From Diplonema papillatum (Eukaryota; Euglenozoa; Diplonemea; Diplonemida; Diplonemidae): DNA of 64,000 nucleotides. The stretch covers positions 124,001 through 188,000 of the forward strand of contig JAPJBO010000227.1 in the NCBI GenBank assembly GCA_030068145.1, given 5' to 3'. A program made the translations under genes and the position numbers. Below the pieces are notes generated by a model. That model was not told the DNA's origin, searched no databases, and saw nothing but the letters and a program-made list of their open reading frames with translations. Positions 52,016 through 61,194 of the stretch are shown here, in pieces (position 1 is the first letter of the stretch; every line of letters starts with the position of its first letter).

Positions 52016-52820
52016 AGCACGCTCGTGGGGGCACGGCACCACGGTGTGTCTCCGGCTTGTGCTTGCGTTTAAACGGAAGAGTTAAACTGCTTGGCGCCAA
52101 GGTTCGGCGCACGCACTGGACGGGACGTGCGGATGGCCACGTCCTTGACGATGCGTATCCCTCCGCGGCCTCCACTGCAAAGCAAAATGAGGAGTCATGG
52201 CAGTCTGTCGGATTGAAGCACCTGCCCCATCTCGCGGTGCTTTCGGCGGCGTTTGCATCGCCGGTTAGCTTAGTCTTCGCCACTCTTTTCCACGTCGCAG
52301 TCGTAGCTTCTTAAAATAGCTTTTCCGTCATCGATGATGCACCCGTCGAGCCTTCGGGCTAAAGATTGCCCAAAGTGCTGAAGGGATGCCTCACGGCTAG
52401 GTCCCTGTTGGATCGATCTCCGCAGCTCGCAAGTGGCGTCGCTGGCGCCACAGTACGCAGAAGGCTGGTTACGCATTGGATATGCCCCGCAGCACGGGAC
52501 CGGTCAAGAATGCTTGTGTGTGTGCAAACCTCGGCACATCCAGACCGAAACGCCTTGGTCACAGTCAGGACACTGCAATGGCCACTACTATTGCGCGCCG
52601 CGCGCTGCGTGCCCAATGCGGTCATCATCAGATTGAGCGCGGGTGAACGGCGCGGGAGCAGCCGCGACTCGTAACTTAAGATAGCCAAGGTCGTGGCCCG
52701 GCCATGGACGTGGTGAAAAATGGACCTTTGGCATCCCTTCTGTCCCAACCTGCTACCTGCTCTGCAGCGGTGCCCGTGCTCCTCTTGTTGATTGCTGGTA
52801 CACCTTGAAGAACGAGCCTC
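52016..52820. other. No gene recognised
   Basis: Frames up to about 130 residues without domain features. Confidence 0.3.
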
Positions 52821-53240
52821 CGAAGCTGGAGCTGAAGGAGAGTATGCCTGGGGTCACACCCCCGAACCGTGGGTGTGCGCTACACCCGAAAACGCGTATG
52901 CTTGTACGCCCGCAAAGCTAGGGTGCCCTCCCCGCCTTTTAATTTCCAGCTTTCGCTGGAGACATCGCGATCGTCGTGAGCAGTTGGCATGCGCGAATGG
53001 AGTCCAGCCTCAGAAGCTGCAGTTCTAAAGCGAGTGTCCCACCCGCTGTTCGTGTGCACGTTGCCGCGCCTTGTTGGGTGTTACTAAGGTGTCCTTCGAC
53101 GCGCGTTTTTTTTGGGTGTTGCACACCCGCTTTTCGGGTGTACGTTTATGCCTATTTGGGTGTAACACACGCTTTACCGATGAACATTTACACGCGTTTC
53201 AGGGCGTGACTCGGGCATAACCTGTTTAGCTGCGTGTGAG
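52821..53240 (+). mobile_element. Degenerate GAAGCTGGAGT-family elements
   Basis: Contains 'gaagctggagct' (52818), 'ttaatttccagctttcgctg' (52940), 'gtccagcctcagaagctgca' (53002), the hairpin 'acacccgcttttcgggtgt' (53123-53141) and 'gaggctggactccaccgtgc' (53239). These are the same building blocks as 34064-34154 and 34344-34513, rearranged. Confidence 0.5.
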
Positions 53241-53376
53241 GCTGGACTCCACCGTGCGAGTAGGGGCCTCGGCTACTCTTACTTCCCGAACGCGAGCCGG
53301 AACTGCTTCCCTCGGTAGTCGATTCGAGCCGAAGTCACCGTCCACTCTCTTCATCATGCCTCGCTTGCGGTCAGCA

Positions 53377-53703
53377 GATTCAGAACTGCATCACACTGCC
53401 TGCGGCTGTAGGTCACCGTCCACCACAGTGATATCTAATGCCTCGCATGCGGTTCGTCAGCCAGATTCAGAACTGCATCACATTGCCTGCGGCTGTAGGT
53501 CACCGTCCACCACAGTGATATCTAATGCCTCGCATGCGGTTCGTCAGCCAGATTCAGAACTGCATCACATTGCCTGCCGCTGTAGGTCACCGTCCACCAC
53601 AGTGATATCTAATGCCTCGCATGCGGTTCGTCAGCCAGATTCAGCACTGCATCACATTGCCTGCGGCTGTAGGTCACCGTCCACCACAGTGATATCTAAT
53701 GCA
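53377..53703 (+). repeat. 87-bp tandem repeat, 3.8 copies
   Basis: 'gcatgcggttcgtcagccag' recurs every 87 bp (53445, 53532, 53619). The array is open in one frame but lacks gene-like context. Confidence 0.9.
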
Positions 53704-53961
53704 GGCTCGCTGCAGATATTCTGCCTTCTAACCTCAAACTATCACCGTGCACCAGGGTCCATCAGGTCTATTGAAGTCCTGCGCCGCCGCTGATACGCCC
53801 GGGCATCGTCCATTAGCAGAGCTCAAGGAAGCCACCGAGCTACCTACGCCATAGAGGACTAGTCTCTGTTGGACCCATTTTTGACGGGAACTGGTCCTCT
53901 TAAGGTAAAAGCGGTGCACGCGTGATTGTACACTAGCAGGTAATAAAAAAGACGCTCACAT

Positions 53962-55401
53962 ATGTTCGCGCAAACTGCTCACATTGCACAGGACGCTGAC
54001 ACACACACAAACACATACGGGTCGATGGGGGAACTACATGCCATTTTCGAAGGTTCCCTGCGGGGCATATCGAAGCAGCCGGACCCCCGGAAGTGGCTTC
54101 TGACGTATCTGGAGGGGTACCCGGACTCGTACGTCGAGCACAACGCCGGAGGGCCCCGCGCCACGACCGCCGAGGACCGGGCGTGGGCCGAGAAGGACGG
54201 GGATGGGCTGCTCACTGAGATGCGGGCGGCGTCCGCCGCGCTGCAGCGTGCGATCGATGCCGGCACCGACGACTGCCCCGAGGCTGCGTGGCTGGCGAGG
54301 TATTTGGGCGGGGGCGGCGACGCGGCGCCGGCGGGCTGCGCGGACGGGCCGCTGGGCGACATCGAAGAGATAACGGCGAAGGTGGCGTGTCGGGGCCCGA
54401 TCGAGGCGGAGTGCGTGTCCGGGCAGGACTACTACTGGTGCTCCTGCGGCCGCTCGGTCAACCAGCCGTGGTGCGACGGCACGCACCGCGCGCTGAACGC
54501 GACGTACGGGACCTCGTTTTTCCCCAAAAAATTCACCCCCGCCACGACCGGCGAGTACCTTTTTTGCGGCTGCCGGCGCTCCGCCGACCCGATTTTGTGC
54601 GACATGTCGCACTTGGACCTCCCCCAGGACGGCCCCGGCCGGCAGGTGGGCGAGCTCAAGTTTGTCACCTTCGCGGTGACAAATTCGGTGCCCCACACGC
54701 ACGACTCGGTGAAAATCACCGTCGCGCCCGCCGGCCCGGGCATCCTGGCCGACTTTTTGAAATCCAGCCCGGCCATCGAGCCGGCGTACCACTTTGCGCT
54801 GAGAGTGCCCGGGTCCCTCAAGACCAAGCCGTACACCCCTTTGGCGTACGACCCGCACTCGGCGACCATCGATTTCCTCATCAAAAAAGTTGACGGCGGC
54901 GCGGTCAGCCCGGCCTTGCACGGCCTGTCCCCGGGCGACAAGCTCGAGGTCAAAGGCCCGTGCCCCGGGGAGTTCGACGTCGCCGACGCCCCCGCCAACA
55001 GCCACGTGCTGCTCATCGGCGCCGGCTCAGGCCTGACCCCCCTTTACCAGCTCATCTTCCACCAAACCGCCGGCGCGAAAAACCTGTCGCTGCACCTCCT
55101 CTACGGGAGCAAGACAGTCGACGACATTTGGTGCGAAGACGCGTTGGAGCAGGCCGTCGCTGGGCCGTCGCCTCTGACGTCCGTCGCGCACTTCGTGTCT
55201 CGCGGGGCTGTCGATACCCAGAAGCAGGGAAAGAGTCTCTACAACGCGGGGCGGGTGGATCATGGCGCGATCCGAAAGGTTGTGAACGCTGTCGGCAAGC
55301 CGTGGAAGGCTTTGCTGTGCGGACCGCCGAAGTTCAACGCTGAAGTGGCGAAGGCATGCAGAGCGTGCGGGATGGCGAAAGAAGACGTCATCGTTTGCTA
55401 G
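53962..55401 (+). CDS. Double CDGSH iron-sulfur protein fused to a cytochrome-b5-reductase-type flavoprotein
   Basis: The predicted protein has 479 residues from ATG 53962 (ATG 54025 is an alternative). Residues 25-130 are helical, family unknown. Two CDGSH-type 2Fe-2S motifs follow: C160, C162, C171, H175 in 'CSCGRSVNQPWCDGTH', and C202, C204, C213, H217 in 'CGCRRSADPILCDMSH'. Each keeps the three Cys and one His ligands. Residues 230-479 are a ferredoxin-NADP reductase-fold module of the cytochrome b5 reductase type: FAD motif 'KPYTPL' (289-294), nucleotide-binding 'GAGSGLTP' (353-360) and 'CGPPKF' (453-458). An NAD(P)H to FAD to 2Fe-2S electron path in one chain is inferred. The usual b5R FAD arginine is Lys here. 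No transmembrane segment is evident. A tail copy follows. Confidence 0.85.
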   Translation: MFAQTAHIAQDADTHTNTYGSMGELHAIFEGSLRGISKQPDPRKWLLTYLEGYPDSYVEHNAGGPRATTAEDRAWAEKDGDGLLTEMRAASAALQRAIDAGTDDCPEAAWLARYLGGGGDAAPAGCADGPLGDIEEITAKVACRGPIEAECVSGQDYYWCSCGRSVNQPWCDGTHRALNATYGTSFFPKKFTPATTGEYLFCGCRRSADPILCDMSHLDLPQDGPGRQVGELKFVTFAVTNSVPHTHDSVKITVAPAGPGILADFLKSSPAIEPAYHFALRVPGSLKTKPYTPLAYDPHSATIDFLIKKVDGGAVSPALHGLSPGDKLEVKGPCPGEFDVADAPANSHVLLIGAGSGLTPLYQLIFHQTAGAKNLSLHLLYGSKTVDDIWCEDALEQAVAGPSPLTSVAHFVSRGAVDTQKQGKSLYNAGRVDHGAIRKVVNAVGKPWKALLCGPPKFNAEVAKACRACGMAKEDVIVC

Positions 55402-55455
55402 GCGACAAAACGTACGCAATGAAGCGATCAAGCGTCGCGGCGGTCGAAACCATGC

Positions 55456-55950
55456 ATGAAAAGCAGAACGTTTCCAGCACATCTTCCGCGAAACCCTCCG
55501 GCGCGAGAAACTTGTAGCTGCACCTCCGGCGAATTCGACGTCGCCAACAGCCACGTGCTGCTCGTCGGCGCCGGCTCCGGCCTGACCCCCCTGTACCAGC
55601 TCATCTTCCACCAAACCGCCGGCGCGAAAAACCTGTCGCTGTACCTCCTCGACGGGAGCAAGACAGTCGACGACATTTGGTGCGAAGACGCGTTGGAGCA
55701 GGCCGTCGCTGCGCCGTCGCCTCTGACGTCCGTCGCGCACTTCGTGTCACGCGGGGCTGTCGATACCCAGAAGCAGGGGCAGATTCTCTACAACGCGGGG
55801 CGGGTGGATCACGGTGCGGTCCGAAAAGTTGTGAACGCCGCCGGCAAGCCGTGGAAGGCTTTGCTGTGCGGACCGCCGAAGTTCAACACTGAAGTGGCGA
55901 AGGCATGCAGAGCGTGCGGGATGGTGAAGGAAGACGTCATCGTCTGCTAG
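55456..55950 (+). CDS. Tail copy of the CDGSH reductase with intact ATG-to-stop frame (164 residues)
   Basis: From 55527 it repeats gene bases 54968-55401, with one in-frame 15-base deletion and about ten amino-acid changes over 140 residues. No frameshift or stop is present. It keeps 'GAGSGLTPLYQLIFHQTAG' and 'CGPPKF', so the nucleotide-binding half could still fold. The first 24 codons (ATG 55456) come from a short extra copy of 55048-55100 in another frame. It lacks FAD-binding and iron-sulfur parts. It may be a young pseudogene or a half-domain protein. Confidence 0.55.
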   Translation: MKSRTFPAHLPRNPPARETCSCTSGEFDVANSHVLLVGAGSGLTPLYQLIFHQTAGAKNLSLYLLDGSKTVDDIWCEDALEQAVAAPSPLTSVAHFVSRGAVDTQKQGQILYNAGRVDHGAVRKVVNAAGKPWKALLCGPPKFNTEVAKACRACGMVKEDVIVC

Positions 55951-56020
55951 GCGACACAACGTACGCAATCAAGCGTCACGGCGGTCGAAACCGTGCTTGT
56001 TGCGATGAAAATCGCAAGGT

Positions 56021-56092
56021 TTCCAGCACATCTTCCGCGAAACCACCGGCGCGAAATTCTTGTAGCTGCAACTCCTACACGGGACCAAGACA
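56021..56092 (+). pseudogene. Third short copy of a CDGSH-reductase segment
   Basis: 'ccagcacatcttccgcgaaa' and 'cacgggaccaagacagt' repeat gene bases 55048-55120 and the piece at 55476-55525. Bases after the second stop (55951-56020) also repeat the first gene's 3' flank (55405-55475). Confidence 0.8.
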
Positions 56093-56145
56093 GTTGAGAC
56101 CGTGCATATATCGCGACGAAAAGCGCAAGGCCTCTCCACGATTTT

Positions 56146-56475
56146 CAGTCGTTAGTTCCGTGCCCGGGTGTCCGTAGCACACCTCGTCTCAACAGGGGCT
56201 GTCCGCTGTCAGGAATCGCACAGGGCGAGTAGGTCAACAGCGTTGGAGTAGCAGTATACCCTCCTCTTGACATGACGTAGCCAAGGACTTACGTAATGTG
56301 CTGAGAACGCACGTGTTGCATCACAACTTTCATTCGGTAAGTTCGGTGACGCCGACTTATCCTTCCCCCCAACTTCATCCAGCAGATTGCCACCGCTAAA
56401 CGACGACAACGTCAGCGGTCACAAAGTAGGCCCGGCGGCGGGCCTTACAGTTCCAGCAGATGCTCAAACACGGCT
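56146..56475 (+). repeat. Left arm of a ~330-bp inverted repeat
   Basis: Near-perfect inverted copy of 57299-57626, beginning 'cagtcgttagttccgtgccc'. Both arms encode, in opposite directions, the same 66-residue open stretch, so identity is very high. Only a 2-base indel near the outer end was noticed. Confidence 0.9.
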
Positions 56476-57298
56476 GTAGGAGCCTTCTAGTACGCCGCTG
56501 CCCTGTCTGCACAGGTTCCGCGTTGGTGATGGTCCGACAGGACCGAAACACGGTGCAGACAGGACCAACGATATTGGGGTCATATCCATTTCAAGCACGT
56601 CAATGCATCTCTCCCCTCCCCCTCCTCAACCCATCCCAGGCTTCTGCGGTCAACCCGTGACTGTTTTGAAACACCCGGCCTATACATTAGTGATTCTAAC
56701 AAAATAAAATTCTCGACCGGAAGACGAGAGAGAGAGCCCACGCCTCCGGGCGGGCTCAGCGGCACCAGCTGCCGACAGATAAAAGGAAGGAAAAAAGGTC
56801 GTAAAACACCAATCTGTACGCCCCCGTACGGGATCGTCGGAAATCCATAAAGAAATACCCACAAAGGAAGGATGCCAAGGAAAGCTAAGTAGAAGCGGCA
56901 CCAGACGGCACATCAACCTCGGCAGGTTGTCGGCAACACAAACCGAGCGGCAACTTGCAATCCAAGCCCAAGCAACTTTCCACCGGCGGAAAAAAACTTG
57001 CGAATCAGAATCAACCACCTTCGGTGGGCTCGTCTGACGCGAGTCACAACTTTTTTCACCGCTCGCGTTGCAGAACTTTGCAGAGTTCTGAAGAACTCTA
57101 CGGAAGTCCCGCACGCTGTTTTTTTCGTCTCTTGATTTGAGCGCTAAACGCGCGAGTCGCCGAACCCGAGTACTGGTCAGCCAGACCACGCTTTTGTGCT
57201 GGCGCGGCCTCGTTGTTTTCAAAGAATCTCCTTGTTTTTAAGTACCCTGTCCCCTTGTATGCAATACTTGAGAGGTGACCCGTCAGTTGCGAATTGCA
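56476..57298. other. Spacer of the inverted repeat
   Basis: 823 bases with one conserved 50-nt module (56797-56845). Frames of up to 180 residues have no recognised domain. Confidence 0.4.
56797..56845 (-). repeat. Conserved 50-nt module, copy 5
   Basis: 'aacaccaatctgtacgcccc' and 'gtacgggatcgtcgg'. On the - strand a T-rich run follows directly. Confidence 0.6.
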
Positions 57299-57626
57299 AG
57301 CCGTGTTTGAGCATCTGCTGGAACTGTAAGGCCCGCCGCCGGGCCTACTTTGTGACCGCTGACGTTGTCGTCGTTTAGCGGTGGCAATCTGCTGGATGAA
57401 GTTGGGGGGAAGGATAAGTCGGCGTCACCGAACTTACCGAATGAAAGTTGTGATGCAACACGTGCGTTCTCAGCACATTACGTAAGTCCTTGGCTACGTC
57501 ATGTCAAGAGGAGGGTATACTGCTACTCCAACGCTGTTGACCTACTCGCCCTGTGCGATTCCTGACAGCGGACAGCCCCTGTTGAGACGAGGTGTGCTAC
57601 GGACCCGGGCACGGAACTAACGACTG
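57299..57626 (-). repeat. Right arm of the ~330-bp inverted repeat
   Basis: Reverse complement of 56146-56475. No clear target-site duplication outside the arms. Confidence 0.9.
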
Positions 57627-58212
57627 AGAACAAAGTATCATCAAGGCAGCCCGTAACACGTCCAGGTGAGAGGAGATTCCCACCCGAAAGCAAAAAAAGA
57701 ACCCCACGAACACCCGCCGAAACAATCGGGTCTGGAAAAGAAAAAAGAGAGAAGAAGGCGGGAGCGCGTCGCACACATAAAACCGGCGTACTACTACATG
57801 AAACTTACCAAAAGCAGGTGAGTTCCGCTGGTGGCACACACTTCGTGTCGCCATTCTCTCCCTCTGCATTGCCGCCGGTCAAGGAAAAAAAGGGTGCTTT
57901 TTCTTTTGGCGCTTTCCCCTCTCCTCCCTAGTGTGAGGGGTCATACCTGGGTCATACTTTCCCTCGCCCAGGAACACAATACGTACAAGACGCACACGTT
58001 TTTGGAGCGCGAAACGAAAAGACTGCACTTACAACACACATCCTGGGTTGTACTCGGTGCCAGGTCTTACCCATCTCGCTGAATTACACACACATACACG
58101 CTCGACACTCACATCTGGGCTATACTCAGTGCCAGGTGCTACCCATCATTGAATCCCACCCACGCTACACACACACGGTGCAGGAGGGTAGTTAGGGGGC
58201 GGCCTAGGGACG
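57627..58212. other. No gene; duplicated leader at 58045-58175
   Basis: 'gggttgtactcggtgccagg' (58045 region) and 'gggctatactcagtgccagg' (58106 region) start two related ~60-bp segments ending in CACA-rich runs, directly upstream of the next gene. Confidence 0.5.
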
Positions 58213-58617
58213 ATGCTATCCCATTCGTCTTCCTCGCGCCAGCCGGACCCCCCCGCCGCAACGCTGGCCAGCCTCCTGCGGCACAATTCGCTTCTGCCCT
58301 TGGGGCCCCGATCCGACGCCGGCTCGCTGCCGGGCAGCCTGGCCGAAGACCGGAGCCTGGGGCTCTCATCCACCGTGTCTTCAGCGTCTTCTTGCTGCCC
58401 CTCTGGCATCGCTACACCTGGCCGGTTGGCATCGCCCGGAGGCGTTCCGTGCGGCAGCCCCCCTGTCGATTGGGCGCTGTTGGCCCGCCCGTCTTCCGCA
58501 TGCAAACTCTCCGATGAGCGACGAATCCAAGCCGGCATCGCGGCTGCGAACGCAAAGATGCAGGCACACATGAAGGACGTCGCAGCGCGGATGGCCGCTG
58601 CTTCGAGTCCCAAGTGA
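58213..58617 (+). CDS. Small hypothetical Ser/Pro/Ala-rich protein
   Basis: ATG-started frame of 134 residues: a Ser/Leu/Pro-rich N-terminal 95 residues and a C-terminal helix 'DERRIQAGIAAANAKMQAHM' ending 'AASSPK'. No domain is recognised. The helix and stop are repeated in a downstream copy where most changes keep the frame, which supports real coding use. Confidence 0.5.
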   Translation: MLSHSSSSRQPDPPAATLASLLRHNSLLPLGPRSDAGSLPGSLAEDRSLGLSSTVSSASSCCPSGIATPGRLASPGGVPCGSPPVDWALLARPSSACKLSDERRIQAGIAAANAKMQAHMKDVAARMAAASSPK

Positions 58618-58679
58618 GAAGGTCGCTATACTGTTTCCGGACGGGGAACATACTTTTCAAGGCGAAAACATCAAGACCG

Positions 58680-58908
58680 GCGCCTGGGGCTCTCCTCCAC
58701 CGTGTCCTCAGCGTCTTCTAGCAGCCTGAGGCGTCCGTGCGGCAGCCCCCCTGTCGATTGGGCGCTGATAGCCCGCCCGTCTTCCGCATGCAAGCTCTCT
58801 GATGAGCGACAAATCCAATCCGGCATCGCGGCTGCGAACGCAAAGATGCAGGCACACATGAAGGACATCGCAGCACGGATGGCTGCTGCTTCCAGTCCCA
58901 AGTGAGAA
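58680..58908 (+). pseudogene. Downstream copy of the 3' part of the 58213 gene
   Basis: Repeats 58353-58617 with a ~50-base deletion. The last 60 codons remain open with three conservative changes (R to Q, A to S, V to I). The 3' flank 'gtgagaag' is also copied. Confidence 0.85.
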
Positions 58909-59081
58909 GCATCCCTTAAATCTTTCCGGACGGTTGTGTCAAAGAAGTCAAGACCGGAGCTGGTGTTCGGACACTGCACCTCGGGGGGCAATTATTGCGG
59001 CTGTGGAGCGATGAGCCACGAAACCTTTTTCAAGGAGCCGCAGGTTACCCACTTTTTGGAATCGTAAACCTCTTGGGTTTG

Positions 59082-59134
<53 letters not shown>

Positions 59135-59610
59135 CGCAGCATTGTTGGTTACAAAATAGTAGTCGGCAGCGTACTACCGCAGACCACATCCCTGTCCATT
59201 AGTTCGTGTCTGCGCCCCTGGCCCTCCTGTGCAGCACTTGAGTCGTTTTCCGGTCTGTCCTGCAACTTGCGTTTGCTCCCTCTCTTTTGCTTTGACGCAT
59301 TGATTTCTGGCGGGGTTTGCTTTCAGGCAGGGCAGCAGCTACCCACACCTTTATACAAGAAGTGCCGCTGTACCTGAAGGGAATATTTTCCGGAACACCG
59401 GTTGCCAATGAAGGAAGCGAAACGGCACCAGTGTGCAAAAAGTGAACTTTTCACTCTAAAAAACAGTGTTGATCCAAGAGGTTTCCCCCTGCGATGGAAA
59501 TTTTTTTTTGTGGTGGCAACAAGTTACTTGTCTGAATCAAAAAGTGTAGCTGGCAGCGTGCTGTGCTAAATCACTTGAAAACAGGGGTTTACAGGTACCC
59601 ACAAATATTG
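58909..59610. other. No gene; (TG)n at 59084-59131
   Basis: A perfect TG dinucleotide run of about 48 bases; otherwise short frames. Confidence 0.6.
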
Positions 59611-59647
59611 CTATTTTTTTTCCGCCACCACGACTATCTCTCGCCAG
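59611..59647 (+). promoter_or_regulatory. Probable trans-splice acceptor of the serine hydrolase gene
   Basis: T-run and pyrimidine-rich bases ending 'ctctcgccag', 27 bases before ATG 59674. The tract is also present in the pseudogene copy (about 61545-61562). Confidence 0.5.
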
Positions 59648-59673
59648 GCCACCCACCGCCCACACCAACCGGA

Positions 59674-60975
59674 ATGGCGAACATGGAAGGCGTGAAGCGC
59701 CTTGTCGACGGCGCTGTGGAGCGGGGTCTCCTGCATGGGCTGCACACGCGGTGCTACAAAGACGGGGCGTGCGTGCTGGACCACGGGGCCGGGCACGCGG
59801 ACGCGGAGAAGCAGCTGCCCCTCGACGGGGACACGATCTGCAGGTTCTACAGCATGACGAAGCCGGTGGTCGGCGTCGCGATCCTGATGTTGCGAGACGA
59901 GGGTTTGCTGGCCCTCGACGACCCGGTGTCGAAGCACGTGCCGGAGTGGCGGGACGGCGATATTTCGGTGCGGAAGGACGACGGGACCCTCGAGAAGGCG
60001 CGCCGCCCGATCACCATCGTGGACCTGCTGACGCACACGGCTGGGCTCGACTACGGGTTCTGGCCGGACGAGGTCTCGAAGACCGCGAAGTACTACAGGG
60101 AGCTCGCCCTCGAGATCCCCCACGCGATCACGGGGCACACGGAGGCGAAGGAGCCCCCGGTGCGCAGCCTGCAGGAGTTCTGCACCAGGCTGCAGCGGGT
60201 GCCGCTGAGCCACCAACCGGGCGAGCGCTTCCAGTACAGCGTGAGCATCGACGTCCTGGGACGGGTGGTCGAAGCGATCCACGGGTCCCTCCGCGGCTTC
60301 TTCCAGGAGCGCATCTTCACGCCGCTCGGCATGAAGGACACGGACTTCGGCGTCCCGGAGGAGAAGCTCGACCGCTTCGCGAGTCTGTTCTCTGCGAAAA
60401 TCGGCGGGAAGACGCCGAAATCGGTCACGTACGAGCTCATTCCCGGGCCGATCGGGTCGCGGGACAAGTCGACGGTGTACCTCCTGGGCGGCCCGCAGTC
60501 GAAGGTGCACTCCGGAGGCGGCGGGCTGGTGTCGACGAGCGACGACTACTGCAAGTTCGCCCGGATGCTCGTAACCGGCGCCGCCGGCGGGGTCCGGTTC
60601 CTGTCGGAGCAGTCGCTGGCGGACATGCGGGCCGACCACCTGGGCCCGAGGGGCATCGTGAAGGCGTCGTTGGCCGCCGCCTACGACGGGTTCGGGCTCA
60701 CGGTGGCGGTGACCACCGACGCGGGGAGGAGCCACGGGAGGCAGCACTCCGGCAAAGGCACGCACAGCTGGGGTGGCGCGGCGAACACGGGGTTCCTCGT
60801 GGACCCCGTGAACGACGTGGTCGTGGTCATCACGGCGCAGCTGCTGGGGTACAATTTGACGGTGCCGACGCTGCGGGCGAAGGTGATGCTGGCTTGCTAC
60901 CAGTGCCTGGCGGGCGAAGAGGTTGACGTGGAGGCGGTGCTGGCCGCGGTCGGCCCCGGCGAGTTTGCCGGATGA
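59674..60975 (+). CDS. Beta-lactamase-family (class C type) serine hydrolase
   Basis: The predicted protein has 433 residues from ATG 59674. It shows the penicillin-binding/esterase fold motifs: nucleophile SxxK as S60-M-T-K63 inside 'FYSMTKPVVGVAIL', the following 'LLTHTAGL' helix (118-125), the Tyr motif Y188-S-V, 'LGMKDTDF' (218-225) and a final 'WGGAANTGF' (366-374) in place of the KTG box. Eukaryotic members are mostly esterases or peptidases related to LACTB; the substrate here is unknown. No signal peptide or membrane segment is visible at this start. The final motif lacks the Lys of KTG, as in many esterase-type members. It is followed by a rearranged full-length copy. Confidence 0.85.
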   Translation: MANMEGVKRLVDGAVERGLLHGLHTRCYKDGACVLDHGAGHADAEKQLPLDGDTICRFYSMTKPVVGVAILMLRDEGLLALDDPVSKHVPEWRDGDISVRKDDGTLEKARRPITIVDLLTHTAGLDYGFWPDEVSKTAKYYRELALEIPHAITGHTEAKEPPVRSLQEFCTRLQRVPLSHQPGERFQYSVSIDVLGRVVEAIHGSLRGFFQERIFTPLGMKDTDFGVPEEKLDRFASLFSAKIGGKTPKSVTYELIPGPIGSRDKSTVYLLGGPQSKVHSGGGGLVSTSDDYCKFARMLVTGAAGGVRFLSEQSLADMRADHLGPRGIVKASLAAAYDGFGLTVAVTTDAGRSHGRQHSGKGTHSWGGAANTGFLVDPVNDVVVVITAQLLGYNLTVPTLRAKVMLACYQCLAGEEVDVEAVLAAVGPGEFAG

Positions 60976-61194
60976 TTTACTCTGATTCTGACTGAACATT
61001 TTCAAAAATGGAAAACCCTTGCGACCTTCGAAGGAGAAAGTTCTCCGAAAACCTTTTCGTAAACTTCCAAAAAAATCACGTGAGCTCTGGATGTAAATGC
61101 AAGCTTTTTCGAGACCACTTTGAATTGCAAACCTGCGCTGTGGATTTTTTTTTACATTGCTGGATGGGTGAGGCCATGCAGTTGGAGCATCTTT

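Noticed and set aside
53236..53793. 185-residue + strand frame
   Set aside because: It is created by the 87-bp tandem repeat; it has no domain and no conserved ends.
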